Below are positions 45,473-56,859 of a stretch of 64,000 nt of DNA, piece by piece. Made by a program: the position numbers and the translations under genes. How positions within the stretch are numbered: the first letter of the stretch is position 1; the number at the start of each line of letters is the position of its first letter. The notes beneath the pieces are model-generated. The model had not been told where the DNA came from. It did not search any database and saw only the letters and a program-made list of their open reading frames with translations. The stretch is from Gigaspora rosea (taxonomy: Eukaryota; Glomeromycota; Glomeromycetes; Diversisporales; Gigasporaceae). The DNA is taken from assembly GCA_003550325.1 (NCBI GenBank), contig QKWP01000055.1, positions 520,201-584,200 on the forward strand, in the 5' to 3' direction.

Positions 45473-45721
45473 GGGGGTGAGTCAGTAGAAAAGGGACAAA
45501 TCATTTTTAGTAAAATTTTTTTAATTTTTAAATTAAAATATTTTAACAACTATTTAATCAAATTTGCTAAAAAATTTTTTATTTTAATCTTGAAATCATA
45601 TAGAATTAAAATAAAAAAAAATTTATTAAATTTATTAAGATAGTTGTTAAATATTTAAGCTTAAAGTCAAGAAAACTTTTACTTAAAAAAAATTTGTCCC
45701 TTTTCTACTGACTCACTCCAC
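45473..45721. mobile_element. Foldback MITE, GGGGGTGAGTCAGTAGAAAAG family
   Basis: GGGGGTGAGTCAGTAGAAAA at left, inverted right TTTTCTACTGACTCACTCC. The centre, AACAACTATTTAATCAAA with its complement, is similar to that of the element at 58277-58525. ATAT flanks both sides. Confidence 0.8.
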
Positions 45722-46113
45722 ATATTAACTCAATTTTTTAAATTTTTTTTTTTAAATTTTTTTTTAAATTTTTTTTAAAATTTTTTTAAGCCAAAAAGAA
45801 AATGACAACCCATCGCCATAGTGACCCTTATATGATCAGCCAATCATTTTTGAGATTGGCAATCATATATAACAATGATCATTGTTTGATAATTATTGTT
45901 TTTTTTCTTCTTTTTTTAAGCCAAAGTCATTTTGGAGTCGTGCTTTGCTATTTCGAAGCCACTTTTTTTTGTAAAGTTTTTTTTTGTTTACTTTTTTCTT
46001 GTCTTTCTTGTTTTCAAATTGTATTTCTTTTTTTCTTGGGTAAAGTTGTCTTGGAGTTATGTAATTTCGTCATTTTGCTTTTTGCGCTCCAGTAAGTTTT
46101 TTTTTTTTTTTTT
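45722..46113 (+). repeat. T-run tract and T-rich low complexity before the gap
   Basis: TTTTTTTTAAA units to about 45790, then a short stretch with a weak hairpin (GATCAGCCAATCATTTTTGA), then T-rich text like 14840-15400. Open frames reading into the gap are artefacts. Confidence 0.6.
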
Positions 46114-46626
46114 NNNNNNNNNNNNNNNNNNNNNNNNNNNNNNNNNNNNNNNNNNNNNNNNNNNNNNNNNNNNNNNNNNNNNNNNNNNNNNNNNNNNNNN
46201 NNNNNNNNNNNNNNNNNNNNNNNNNNNNNNNNNNNNNNNNNNNNNNNNNNNNNNNNNNNNNNNNNNNNNNNNNNNNNNNNNNNNNNNNNNNNNNNNNNNN
46301 NNNNNNNNNNNNNNNNNNNNNNNNNNNNNNNNNNNNNNNNNNNNNNNNNNNNNNNNNNNNNNNNNNNNNNNNNNNNNNNNNNNNNNNNNNNNNNNNNNNN
46401 NNNNNNNNNNNNNNNNNNNNNNNNNNNNNNNNNNNNNNNNNNNNNNNNNNNNNNNNNNNNNNNNNNNNNNNNNNNNNNNNNNNNNNNNNNNNNNNNNNNN
46501 NNNNNNNNNNNNNNNNNNNNNNNNNNNNNNNNNNNNNNNNNNNNNNNNNNNNNNNNNNNNNNNNNNNNNNNNNNNNNNNNNNNNNNNNNNNNNNNNNNNN
46601 NNNNNNNNNNNNNNNNNNNNNNNNNN
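46114..46626. other. Assembly gap of 513 N
   Basis: Unresolved bases inside a T-rich region, probably where the assembly failed in homopolymer-rich repeat. Confidence 1.
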
Positions 46627-47700
46627 TTTTTTTTACTTTTTTCTTCTTTTTTTTTCTTTTTCTTTTTTTTTGGGGGTTTTTTTTTTAGTTTCAACTATTA
46701 ACCAATTCAGTCGATACTGGCGTCAAACCTAGTTGGTTCTGCACTAATCTTATGGTCGGCCAATTTATCTTTTTTTTCTTTCACTATATCTAAATCAGGA
46801 GTCGTCTAAAGCCAGGTGTGTTCACATGATATAAAGCCAATCAAATTGTAAAATTTGATCTTTATGGATCAGTCTGACGAGACAAAAACAAAGAAAAAAA
46901 GTGAAAAACATCGAAAATACAAAAAACAAGTGTCTAAGCCTGTATAGAAGCATTAATAAAAAATGTCGAGAACTTATAAGTCAAGCCCTAATCCTAACTC
47001 CTAACTAACCCTTACCCTAATTTTAATTAAATAATCAAAAACATATAAACGCACCTGGCTTTAGCCATTCCCTAAATCAGCTATCGAATCAGCTCCTTTC
47101 AATTCTGTAATATCTTAGGTAAGTCTTTTTTTTTGGTTTTTTTTTCTTTTTGTTTTTTTTTATTTTTTTACTAATTTTCAATTTTTTTTTTATGCACAAT
47201 TCATCGTTTGTTTTGGTGTTTTTTGCTTGAAATTGTTGGTTGGATAGAATTTTTAAGCTAAGTTTTTTTTTTCTTTAGTTTTTTTTTTGGTTTTTTTTAT
47301 CAGGACTAATTTTTTTTTTTTTTAGATATTTTTTATTTAGAATTTGTGATGAAGTTGTTGTTGGAGTCGTCATCATTGTAGTTGTCATTGTTGGAGTCAT
47401 CGTTGTTAGAGTCGTCGAAGTTGATTTATTCAGATATGGGAAAACAAAGTGTTTAGGTCCTGAATTGATGGAAGGGCACCATAGAAGTTTTTTGTTTGTT
47501 TTAATTTAGTATAGATTCTATTGCTATAATTTTTTTTAATTTAATTAATAAATTAAATTAATTTAATAAATTTTGAAATAAATACGATGACCAATCAAAA
47601 CGATCATATGATTTACGTGATGACCTATTGTATTAATCATCATGTGTATCACGTGATCAGTTTTGATTGGTCGATCATGGGGTCGCCATAAAATAACACA
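46627..47700 (+). repeat. Composite repeat: ACCCTAA block, T-rich tract, GTTGGAGTCATC array, hairpin
   Basis: The order is GTGTCTAAGCCTGTATAGAA and CCTAACTAACCCTTACCC (46930-47080), a T-rich tract (47120-47330), GGAGTCGTCATCATTG repeats (47340-47430), then the hairpin GACCAATCAAAACGATC with GATCAGTTTTGATTGGTC (47588-47685). The last three blocks recur in the same order at 14840-15890. Confidence 0.65.
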
Positions 47701-48070
47701 CTTTTTTTAAAATTTTTTTAAATTTTTTTTAAGTTTTTTTTAAAATTTTTTAAATTTTAAATTTTTTTTATAACATATATATTGTTTTACTACTTTATTT
47801 ATTTTTATATAGTTTTTTTTTATTTAAATTTTTTTGAATAATTTATTTGTAGATATAGGCTATATATAAATGTACTATTAATATATAAAAAATTTTGCAA
47901 TATTAAAGTTAGGGTTAGAATTAGATTTATATTAGAGAATTAGATTAAGGCTAGAGTTTAGAATTAGGATTAGAGTTTTTAATAGAGTTAGAGTAAAATC
48001 ATGAGAAAAGCATTTTTAATTAGTAATATAATAGAGGTTTTTCTAATAAAATTTTAAGATACATAATGTA
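47700..48070 (-). repeat. T-run tract and a diverged ACCCTAA-type fragment
   Basis: TTAGGGTTAGAATTAG and AGAATTAGGATTAGAG at 47905-47970 in reverse family order. The ends are not resolved. Confidence 0.4.
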
Positions 48071-48078
48071 GGCTATAT

Positions 48079-48418
48079 GGGGTGTCTTCGATTAAAAGGG
48101 CCCATTTTTACATTTTTTTGAAAAATGAGTTTTCGTTAAATTCATATAAATTTTGACATGATTGACTTTTTTTAATTATAAATGAAAGTCGAATTACATA
48201 ATAAAAAATCAAGATAATGTAAAAAGAAAAATTACATGAGGCTGCGTAGAGCCAACACGTCACGAGTTTACCCGATAGTCACCTGCCATCTTTAACCAAT
48301 CAATATCGTGAAATTTGATTGATCCCGGATCAGTCCGAAAATCAATACAAATAATTAAACTCAAATATCTCAAAATAAAATATATGTAAAAATGGGCCCT
48401 TTTAATTGAAGACACTCC
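48079..48418. mobile_element. 340-bp MITE, GGGGTGTCTTCGATTAAAAG ends
   Basis: GGGGTGTCTTCGATTAAAAG and GGGCCCATTTTTACAT at left; inverted at right ATGTAAAAATGGGCCC and CTTTTAATTGAAGACACTCC. Two mismatches over about 36 bp. TATA-rich flanks allow a TA target duplication (Tc1/mariner-like), which is not decisive. Confidence 0.85.
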
Positions 48419-48423
48419 ATATA

Positions 48424-48605
48424 AGGACTCTGATACAATTCAAATGATTCTAAAAAAGGAAAATTTGCATAAAAATTCATCAAACTTTGCATTTTTATAT
48501 AGTAAATTTTCAAAATTTGCTATCTATTTGGCTAAAATACTGCTAAAATTATACAAACTCAGATCTGAGTTGTATCAGAGTTCTTCAGGGTCCTGCTACA
48601 TATAT
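48424..48605. repeat. Small inverted-repeat block
   Basis: AAGGACTCTGATACAATTCA at left and inverted TGAGTTGTATCAGAGTTCTT near 48560-48585. It abuts the previous MITE. Confidence 0.5.
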
Positions 48606-48654
48606 CTAGGCTATATACAATTTTTTTATAACATATTTTATATATATATATTGT

Positions 48655-48945
48655 TTTTTTTTATTTAAATTTTTTTTAAATTTTTTTTTATTTTAAAATT
48701 TTTTATTAATTTAATATATACATTTTTTTTATCACTTTTTATATTTTTTTTATAACATATTTTTTTATTGTTTTTTTAAATTTTATTGTTTTTTATTTAA
48801 ATTTTTTTTAAATTTTTTTTTATTTTAAAATTTTTTATTAATTTAATATATACATTTTTTTTATCACTTTTTATATTTTTTTTATAACATATTTTTTTAT
48901 TGTTTTTTTAAATTTTATTGTTTTTTATTTAAATTTTTTTTAGTA
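48655..48945. repeat. 132-bp tandem duplication in T-run sequence
   Basis: TTAATTTAATATATACATTT occurs at about 48705 and again 132 bp later, with identical surroundings including TATTGTTTTTTTAAATTTTA. It is either recent or an assembly effect. Confidence 0.85.
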
Positions 48946-50269
48946 GGCTAGTAATTGTACCCCCAGCTCAGATTTTGACCCTTCCGACCTAGTCTGTGTA
49001 ATGTAGTAAAAACAAAAATTACGTGACTTTTGTATTCTGGCATTTTGACCAAGAGTTAGGTTACACAAAGTTTAGATCACGTGATCTGTATAATAATAAA
49101 AGTCAATCAAAATTTGATCACATATAAAATTTGGAGCAGTATCTAACTAGGCGCACTAACGATATTTTATGAACTGTTGATCAGAATCACATGATTTTGG
49201 TACCATTTGATTCGTCTCATCGATATGAATCGAATGTACCAAAATCATATGATTCTAACTGATAGTTCACAAGATATTGTCATTTAACCAAAATAACCTA
49301 CATATATATAATCTTTGAAAATTAGCACAAAATTATGAATAAATTTTGATAGGCCGGTTCATTTTTAATAATTTTACTACCAAAATGTCCGCCTTGAAGA
49401 GACAGTTCCAACGAGTTCAAAATTGTTAAAATCCAATCATGGGATCACAAGATCGTTTAAGATTTTTTGATAAAAATTAAAAAGTTTAACTAATCTAATT
49501 TTCATCAAAAATAATAAGAAAAAACTTTAATGATTTTATGATCCTGTGATTGGATTTTAACGATTGTTTGCTTTTTGGAATTATCTCTCCAAAGCGATCA
49601 GTTTGGTGTCAAAATCGTCAAAAACGGACCAGTCTGTCAGAAGTTATCTATGATTTTATATTAATTTCAAAATTTGCTTTATACAGGTTATTTTGGTTAA
49701 ATGACGATATCTTGTGAACTATCAATCAAAATCACATGATTTTTGTACTATCCGACTCATCTCATCGTGACGAATCGAATGGTACCAAAATCGTGTAATT
49801 TCGATCAATGGTTCACAAGATATCATTAGAGATCTTTAGCGCGACAAATTAGACAGTCCAATTTTGGCGCAGTGTCTAATTTGGCACACTAAAGATCTCT
49901 AATGATATCTTGTGAACCATTGATCAAAATTATATGATTTTGGTACCATTCAGTTTGTCTCAATGAGACGAGTCGGATGGTACCAAAATCATGTGATTTT
50001 GATCAATAGTTCACAAGATATCATTATTTAACCAAAATAACCTGTATAAAGCAAATTTTGAAATTAACATAAAATCGTAAATAACTTCAGACAGACCAGT
50101 CGTTTTTGATGATTTTGCTATCAAACTAACCACCTTAAAGAGATGATTCCAACAAGCCAAAAATCGTTAAAATTCAATTACAGGATCACAAAATTGTTAA
50201 AAATTTTCTTATTATTTTTGATGAAAATTAGATTAGTTAATTGATGATCCGCCAGTCAATCGGAGAATT

Positions 50270-51121
50270 TCTAATATTAAAATGTGACGCAGATCACATA
50301 TGAACAAGACTCGAATTGAAATTTTTGAATCATAAGCAAAATCATAAAATTTTTAATCAAATATGGTATTAAAGTAGTACAAATGATAGAATGAAACCGT
50401 AAGCTTTCGATTATAACATTGTTAAATATTAATTTTTTTTAAAGAGAAACTTTACTTTGTAAGCATGCGGCATTTACTATGTTAAACCCTATATTAATTA
50501 AATATTGAAGTAATTAGTAATACTTTATTTTTAGACAATTTTATAACAGATTTATAAATATTTTTTTAATATTTAGGTTTTTTTAAGGTGTATTACGCAT
50601 ACATAGTACGTATAAGATCTTATGCAGTCATAAACGATATTCTCTCTTTTCAATTTGACTAAGCAATTCTATGTATATGGTAGATTTTTAAGGTTCGTAT
50701 TATCTAAGTTTTATTTTTTTTTCGTCATTCCAGTATTGTCTAGATGTGAAAAAAGATGCAAAAGCAACACACTAAGGTCTTAAAAATGGTAATCTTAGAT
50801 CAAAAGATGAAAAGATATTTACCAATACACTGTGCAAGAATCATTACCTTTGCAGATTCACTTTGTAAAAATGGTATGATTTTCTTGAATTCGGATAGTA
50901 AGTAACAAGGTTATGGTTAGAGCATACATTTATGTAAATGATAAATGCTTATTATCATACGTTACTGGTTACTAAATTTATTAACCAGACTATACTATTT
51001 TATAGGATTCGGGTATATGAAAAAACAGTTTTAAAAGAGCCTGCTAAAGGCGGTACCAAAAAATGATCACACGCTTTACAATTACACGTATTTGGCAAAT
51101 TAAAATTATTTAAGAATTCTC
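50270..51121 (+). other. Single-copy sequence upstream of the kinase fragment
   Basis: Short protein-like bits occur (for example FGYMKKQF near 51010-51030) but frames break often. They may be remains of the kinase N-lobe; no continuous frame can be drawn. Confidence 0.35.
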
Positions 51122-51355
51122 TTGGGTCTTATTCATCGAGGTTTGCATAGTGGTAACATTTTACAAAATGATAGAACATATTTATTACAGACTTGGGTCT
51201 TTCAATTCACTTCAGAAACAAAAAGAAGGGGTTATACCATATATTCTCCAGAAGTCTTGCAAGAAAAACCGTTTAACATGCAGCAAACGTTTATAGTTTT
51301 GGAGTTATTATGGTTATACCAAAATAATAAATGGACAAAAACTTTTCAATGGTAA
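51122..51355 (+). pseudogene. Protein kinase fragment with lost catalytic motifs
   Basis: The frame keeps the outline of a kinase catalytic domain: LIHRGLHSGNIL (catalytic loop), a gap where the metal-binding DLG would be (now TWVFQF), and YTIYSPEVLQEKPF (activation segment end, normally APE). The catalytic Asp of HRD is Gly and the metal-binding Asp is missing, so it cannot be an active kinase. It lacks the N-lobe and C-lobe end. The HSGN spelling is typical of the greatly expanded kinase families of Glomeromycotina, which is recalled, not searched. It sits in the loop of the 4.25-kb inverted-repeat structure. Confidence 0.65.
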
Positions 51356-52264
51356 GCTTTTTGTTATTAGTTTTGCATTAAACGATCTGAGTTTACTTTA
51401 GAATTCCTATATTATATTAATTTTTTTGATCTAAGTTATAGTCTTAGATCAGAAGGAAAAATCCTTAGCAGGCGCACTTTGTAAGAACACCACTGACTTT
51501 TTTTGACTTTGGAAGATCGAATAAAAAGTTTTAGCTAATGTATTTGGTAAGAATACGTGCTTGAATCTCATTTGTATCTTGGATTATTGTCAGGATGGTG
51601 GGTAATAGGCGATCATGAGTTTTAAACAAATTCAACCTAATCTGAGCAATTTTACTTAATACATTGGTTGGTGGTTTTATTAAAATATGTTAAATTTTGG
51701 TGATTTCTGGGAAAGTCGGAAGTCGTTAATTAATAAAAATAATTTCCATATATTATTTTATTTATTTATTTTATTTGTAGTTTACTAGTAACGAATATAA
51801 TCAATAAATAAATAAATTTAACACTGTATAAAAAAATGAAGGTGTCAAAAAAGTGAAAACATTAACAAAATAAATAAACCGTGAATATTCTATAACCATT
51901 TCAATGGCATAATCCAATATCAAATTGTCTAAAATTATACCTACAGTTTAGCTGATCTTAATACCATTCGAATGCTTTTTTAGTCTCTATACTATCCCGA
52001 AAACATAGCGTGAAATTATACTGTATAGTAAAATATCCAGTAGGATTGAAAAAGGGTTGGGTAATTAGCTATAGGTAGTAGTTGACAAATGGGTGTGTAG
52101 TTAGCAAATGGGTACTTGAGGAAACTGTGCAAACATATTAACCCGGCCTCATTCATAGGAAAGGAAAATCATATTAGTAAAAGTACTAATGAACAAATAC
52201 TACAAATGAAAACGAAAATTGTAAGGTTACACTTATCCAAATATTGAAAAGCCGGATACCCATC

Positions 52265-52510
52265 TGTAAACGTGAATAGTTAGTTGGCGGGTGGGTAGTT
52301 AGTGGACAAGTAGGTAATTAGTAAATGGGTATTTAGTGGCTTAGTAAGCAGGTGGGTAATTGCGGACGGGTGGATAATTAGTAGGCGGGTGGGTAATTAG
52401 TAGGCGGGTGGGTAATTAGTAGGCAGGCGGGTAATTAGTAGGCAGGTGGGTAATTAGTAGGCAGGTGGGTAATTAGTAGGCGGGTAGGTAATTAGTAGGT
52501 AGGTGGAATT
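52265..52510. repeat. 19-bp minisatellite GGCGGGTGGGTAATTAGTA
   Basis: About seven close tandem units from 52384 on, with degenerate units (GTGGGTAGTTAGTGGAC and similar) extending left to 52265. It is G-rich on this strand. Confidence 0.9.
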
Positions 52511-53232
52511 AGTAGGTGAAAGAAAGCAACGCGTTTTAGCAAAAAAATCTTCACATTTACAAACATGATTTTTTATTAAGTAAAATGCGTCAAATTTACT
52601 TAGTAATTGATGATCATTTTATCTGGTTGACTCGCGGATCATCAATTAAATTTATTAATTTTTATCCAAAAATCTTAAATGATCTTGTGATCCTGTGATT
52701 GGATTTTAACGATTTTGGACTTGTTGGAACCATCTCTTCAAGGCGGACATTTTGGTAGTAAAATTATCAAAAACGGGCCAGCCTATCAAAATTTATTCAT
52801 GATTTTGTGCTAATTTTCAAAGATTATACATATGTAGGTTATTTTGGTTAAATGACAATATCTTGTTAACTATCGGTCAGAATCATATGATTTTGGTACA
52901 TTCAATTCGTCTCGATGAAATGAATTGAATAGTACCAAAATCATGTGATACTGATCAACAGTTCGTAAGATATCATTGGTGCACCTAATTAGATACTGCA
53001 CCAAATTTTATTTCGGAATCAAATTTTGATTAGCTTTTATTATTACACAGATCATGTGACCTGAACTTCATGTAACCTAACCATTGGTCAAAATGCCAGA
53101 ATACAAAAGTCATGTGATCTTTGTTTGTATGACATTATACAGACTAGGTCAGAATCTGAGCTAGAGGTATAAATACCAATTTTGGAGAGTACAATTACCA
53201 GCCCCTTTTTTTATTGTTTTTTTATTGTTAAA

Positions 53233-53595
53233 TTATTGAGTAAATTTATTCATTGCCCCATGCGATGCGCCTTATATGTCGCTCTCCTAATCAAATTTCA
53301 AGATCAGGTGTAACATTACATGATCAAAAATTCAAAACAAATGTTCGTTTTGTCAAAAATCATCTATAACTTAAAATTGAGTATATGAAACTACTCTTAG
53401 GATTCTAACAAAAAAAATTCCTTGCAAAATTTTACTATAAAAACCTCCTCTTGACCATATACATAATCTATACCTCACCCTAACCCTATCCAATGAAAAA
53501 ACGGGTTATTTAATTGTTTTGATTTTACGTTACACCTGATTTTATGATCTGCAGCAGGTGCGACAACATCACACGTGCGATGTATAAATTATTTC
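53233..53595 (+). mobile_element. ACCCTAA-core MITE
   Basis: TTCATTGCCCCATGCGATGC at left, inverted right ACATCACACGTGCGATGTAT. The core has GATCAGGTGTAACATTACAT, CAAAACAAATGTTCGTTTTG, GTATATGAAACTACTCTTAG, TCCTTGCAAAATTTTACTAT and CTCACCCTAACCCTATCC. Confidence 0.7.
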
Positions 53596-53611
53596 TAAAT
53601 TATTTTATTAC

Positions 53612-53651
<40 letters not shown>

Positions 53652-53659
53652 TTTTTTTA

Positions 53660-54316
53660 AACTTACACCGGTTGCTAAACGGGTGTGTTAATATTTTTAT
53701 TAATTTATCAATTGACAAATTACATATTAAACTATTTTAGTTAGCATACATCCGGCTAGCCCTATTTCAGACCGCCCAAATGCCCGGTGGGCACCGAGCT
53801 TTTACCCTCCCAATCACCGCCTTCGGACAATCGCCACCAGAATGATGTTGGTACAAACGGACACCACCTCGGAATGATTGCGCCATGAGTTCATGTAGTA
53901 TCTTCTCAGACTTCGGCCTCACATTACGTCTCGTGACTTCGGTTAATCCAAATCAGGTTCTAACTCCTTTCACTTCACCGCCACAGATTTAACAACGGCA
54001 ACTGCCCAATTTAGGTAAACCTGTAAACGCTGACGGAAGACCCAGACCATAGACGAGGACGCATCTAGCCACACGTGCACTTTTGGTGCCTAATTTAAGT
54101 ATCCGCCCGCAGGTTCTACACTAGCTGCCATACCTGCACTCCAACTATCGGAAGTGCCTAATTAAGCCCTCTGATTTTCTGGCCAGCTGACATAACGCGG
54201 ATCTACAAGTTTTCTTAACCGGCTGGTATTTTCCTTTATTGCCTCTGGGGGGACTTGAAATGGCAACCTTCGATTTGCATCCTGGGAGCGTAACCGCTAC
54301 GCTATCGGCCCGCAGG
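53660..54316 (-). mobile_element. tRNA-derived SINE (~650 bp) inside an (ATT)n run
   Basis: On the minus strand the 5' end reads GCGGGCCGATAGCGTAGCGG, with a polymerase III A box (TAGCGTAGCGG, 54294-54304) and about 40 bp on a B-box-like TTTCAAGTCC (54251-54260), the arrangement of a tRNA. A GC-richer body of about 580 bp follows with no open frame, then an (AAT)n tail at about 53617-53650. ATT repeats also flank the head (54317-54368), so the target was an ATT microsatellite or the target duplication merged with the tail. It cannot be a functional tRNA gene since the arms do not pair well. Confidence 0.75.
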
Positions 54317-54369
54317 ACATTATTATTATTATTATTATTATTACTATTATTATTATTATTATTATTATC

Positions 54370-55170
54370 CTAATTTTAATTATTTTTATTATTATTTTAT
54401 ATTTTTTTATTTCATATTTATACTAGGAACGGAGTTTTCCGTAAGTGAAAACTGAGAGCATGGTTTACCAAAATGTTCAAGGATGTGCATTTACAAAATC
54501 TTGCATTTGGTTAGTTGCCACAGTTGGCTATGATTTCTAAATATGTAAACTTGGATAATTTTGGGTTTGCTTTTAATTGAATAAGCCATTTAAAGTGTTA
54601 CTATTGTGAGCAAATCGTGGTAAATTTTAGTTGCTTAGCCACTTGTGTACAACATTTTTGCATTTAATGATTGGTGTTATGAAAAGTTTGACTAGCGTAA
54701 GCATAGCCAATATGTGATTATGTCATGTTTAGCGCAATTATTTGTTAATTAGTGATTGATGTTTCTATTTGCATTAATGTGTATTGTATCACGATTGCAT
54801 TAATGTAGCGAAAAGTTTATTATACCATTCTAGTTCAATCAATAATAAAGCAATAAACGTTTTCATTTAATTTATTATTGATTTAATAGATGACGGTGCA
54901 GAATACTGTTAAAAGTGTTAATAATATTACTTTACTGTTTATAGCGCGTCATATTATTATATGGTTTATATAATACGTTGATAATGCACATTGGTTGTCA
55001 ATTAGATCAAGAAGTAGGTAGACTATAGTTAATAATTATAGTAAATTATGTAAAGAAAAATTTTTTCAAATAAATGTATCTAATATTTTAAAATTGGTTA
55101 TTTAGTATTTGTATTTATTATTGTATATGTTACGTGTGATTTGTACCAATAACGTAGCAATTTATCTTTA
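54370..55170. other. No recognised feature
   Basis: AT-rich single-copy-looking sequence. No supported frame or repeat. Confidence 0.4.
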
Positions 55171-55173
55171 AAA

Positions 55174-55485
55174 ATGCATATAAAGAAGCCTAATCCGATG
55201 AGTTTAAACATGATATACATTATGTTTATTATTAAAACAAGGAGTGAGATTAGAAAAGAGAAAGATCGCAAGCAAAAAGCAATTCAACGTGCAGATGTAC
55301 AATTTAGGAAAGTGAGAATAGTAAATTGCAAGTTGTATGATGGAACTTTGTCAAAATCAAGATATGTTCAGGCCTCTATTACTGCTATGCTTAATAGAAA
55401 AAGTGAAGAAAAGTTAGTGTTCGTCTTAAAAGAGATTATGAAGCAGAAATTTCAACATCCCTCTATGTGTGTTAGAAATAAATGA
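55174..55485 (+). CDS. Unidentified basic ORF, 103 aa, possibly a decayed gene
   Basis: The N-terminal ~30 codons are hydrophobic and may be non-coding. From about residue 22 a Lys/Arg-rich helix-like stretch (EIRKEKDRKQKAIQRADVQF) reads as protein, then KVRIVNCKLYDGTLSK and LNRKSEEKLVFVLKEI. Basic stretches like RKEKDRKQKA also occur in Helitron and other transposon proteins of such fungi, but I see no helicase or nuclease motif. Another frame continues downstream with EEFDMAAKEYATWSLLL, so a frameshift or intron may have broken a longer gene. Function unknown. Confidence 0.4.
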   Translation: MHIKKPNPMSLNMIYIMFIIKTRSEIRKEKDRKQKAIQRADVQFRKVRIVNCKLYDGTLSKSRYVQASITAMLNRKSEEKLVFVLKEIMKQKFQHPSMCVRNK

Positions 55486-55499
55486 AGAATTTGATATGG

Positions 55500-55890
55500 C
55501 AGCTAAAGAGTATGCTACATGGTCTCTACTATTAAACCACTTCATTCGGAGCCATATTCTTATAATAAACCAGAATTGGGGGGATAACAGTACCAAATAA
55601 TCCTTTTTCTATAATGATGCTGCTGATTATTATATTGGTAATGAGGTGGCATTTTTGCTCTGCAATGCACTTATATAATATTTGTGCTTGCGATCATGAT
55701 TAACATAACAACTATGGCAATACCCATGAATCCTGTTAATAATTATCGCAACTAGTTTTTTTATATACGTTATGCATTAGGGATCATTTATGATTATTTT
55801 ATATTGACTATACTCCACTAATAATTTATATGCATACAGGATTTTTTTTATAGAGCATAATGACTTAGTGTATGCTCGCACATGATATCT
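55500..55890. other. No recognised feature beyond the possible frame continuation
   Basis: It holds up to about 40 codons that might continue the gene at 55174 in another frame, then AT-rich sequence. Confidence 0.35.
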
Positions 55891-55892
55891 AT

Positions 55893-56427
55893 TGTGAGAC
55901 GGAAATATGACCTGCAGGAGACATGTGCCTCATGACCTTAGGAAGTCTAAATTTAGATATACCATTGGAATTCCCTGAATTTCGGGGATCAGAGGGAATT
56001 GGTAAATACTGAGACTGCTGATATCTCAGGATATAAGTATAATTCAAGGGATATTGGTTATTATAGTGATATCAGTCCTATAGTGATATCGGTAATTCTG
56101 ACCTATAAAATAGAATTTTAATAATTATAAATAAAGGCCGTTTGGCCCTTTTGAAATGAGAAAAAAAATTCCCACCTTTGCTTTAATAAATTGAACATAT
56201 TATAAACGTTCCTTTATTGTCTTTATTGAATAATACAAGTATACTCGATACATAATAAACTTATATATTCATTGTTCTACTATAAACCCAAGTATTTTGT
56301 ATAAACCAACTCGCAACTCTGTCTAACCACTTAGCCAAATCTAACACGCCTAAATTACTGCTATACCAGTTGTACGAACTGACCTCGTGATTCATCGACG
56401 GACCCTCTGACTTCCTGATTCCTCACC
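55893..56427 (+). mobile_element. Possible solo LTR
   Basis: It starts TGTGAGACGGAAATATGACC and ends GATTCCTCACC, a near mirror of the start, as LTR ends are. Inside are a TATA-like CCTATAAAATAGAATT (about 56101) and AATAAAGGCC. It has no partner LTR in the window, and I could not find matching target duplications, so this rests on shape alone. Confidence 0.35.
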
Positions 56428-56859
56428 GTAAATGTAATTATGAAAAAATTTTTTAAAAAACAATTTTGCGTATTCCTGATTAGTTATCTTTTCGATCTGT
56501 AAACTTTGTTAACTGACAAAAAAAAGATTTGTTACAAAGAATGTATGTAAGTACATGCTAAAAAATACAAGTTTTATTCAAAAAAATATATATATATATT
56601 ATAAATATATGATAAGTAAACAACAATATTCTATTTATAGTATATATCTAACAACTAATTGCTATATTAATAACCCGGACTATACCCATCCTTAAATAAT
56701 TTTTCTGTTTCTGGTTTTGCGTGACAGTATCGTGCAGCTACCTTATTTATTTATATTTTTTTTTTGGTATTAAGGTGAAGTTCAGCTTTTATCTTTATTA
56801 ATAATTTAACCAGCTGCCTCTGTGAAGCTAGCTATACTTTACATCGAGAAAATAAAAAC

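Larger units (their letters stand above)
48957..53206. mobile_element. 4.25-kb inverted-repeat structure enclosing a kinase remnant
   Basis: The left ~540 bp (48957-49500) and the right ~550 bp (52660-53206) are inverted copies: AGACCTAGTCTG-type, GTATTCTGGCATTTTGACCA, GGTACC-free TTTTGGTACATT and AATGTCCGCCTTGAAGAGA with their complements. A second inverted pair of the same repeat (about 49500-49870 and 49870-50270) is centred on TTAGACAGTCCAATTTTGGC. So four copies of one repeat lie in alternating orientation, and the outer right-hand pair encloses 2.3 kb of otherwise single-copy DNA. It could be a foldback transposon that captured a gene fragment, or independent insertions. Confidence 0.7.

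Noticed and set aside
45932-46732. Long ORFs on both strands spanning 46014-46732
   Set aside because: They run through 513 unresolved bases and T-rich sequence, so their length is an artefact.
54240-54316. tRNA gene
   Set aside because: A- and B-box-like motifs are present but the acceptor, anticodon and T arms do not pair, and a long non-coding body with a tail follows, so it is a SINE head.
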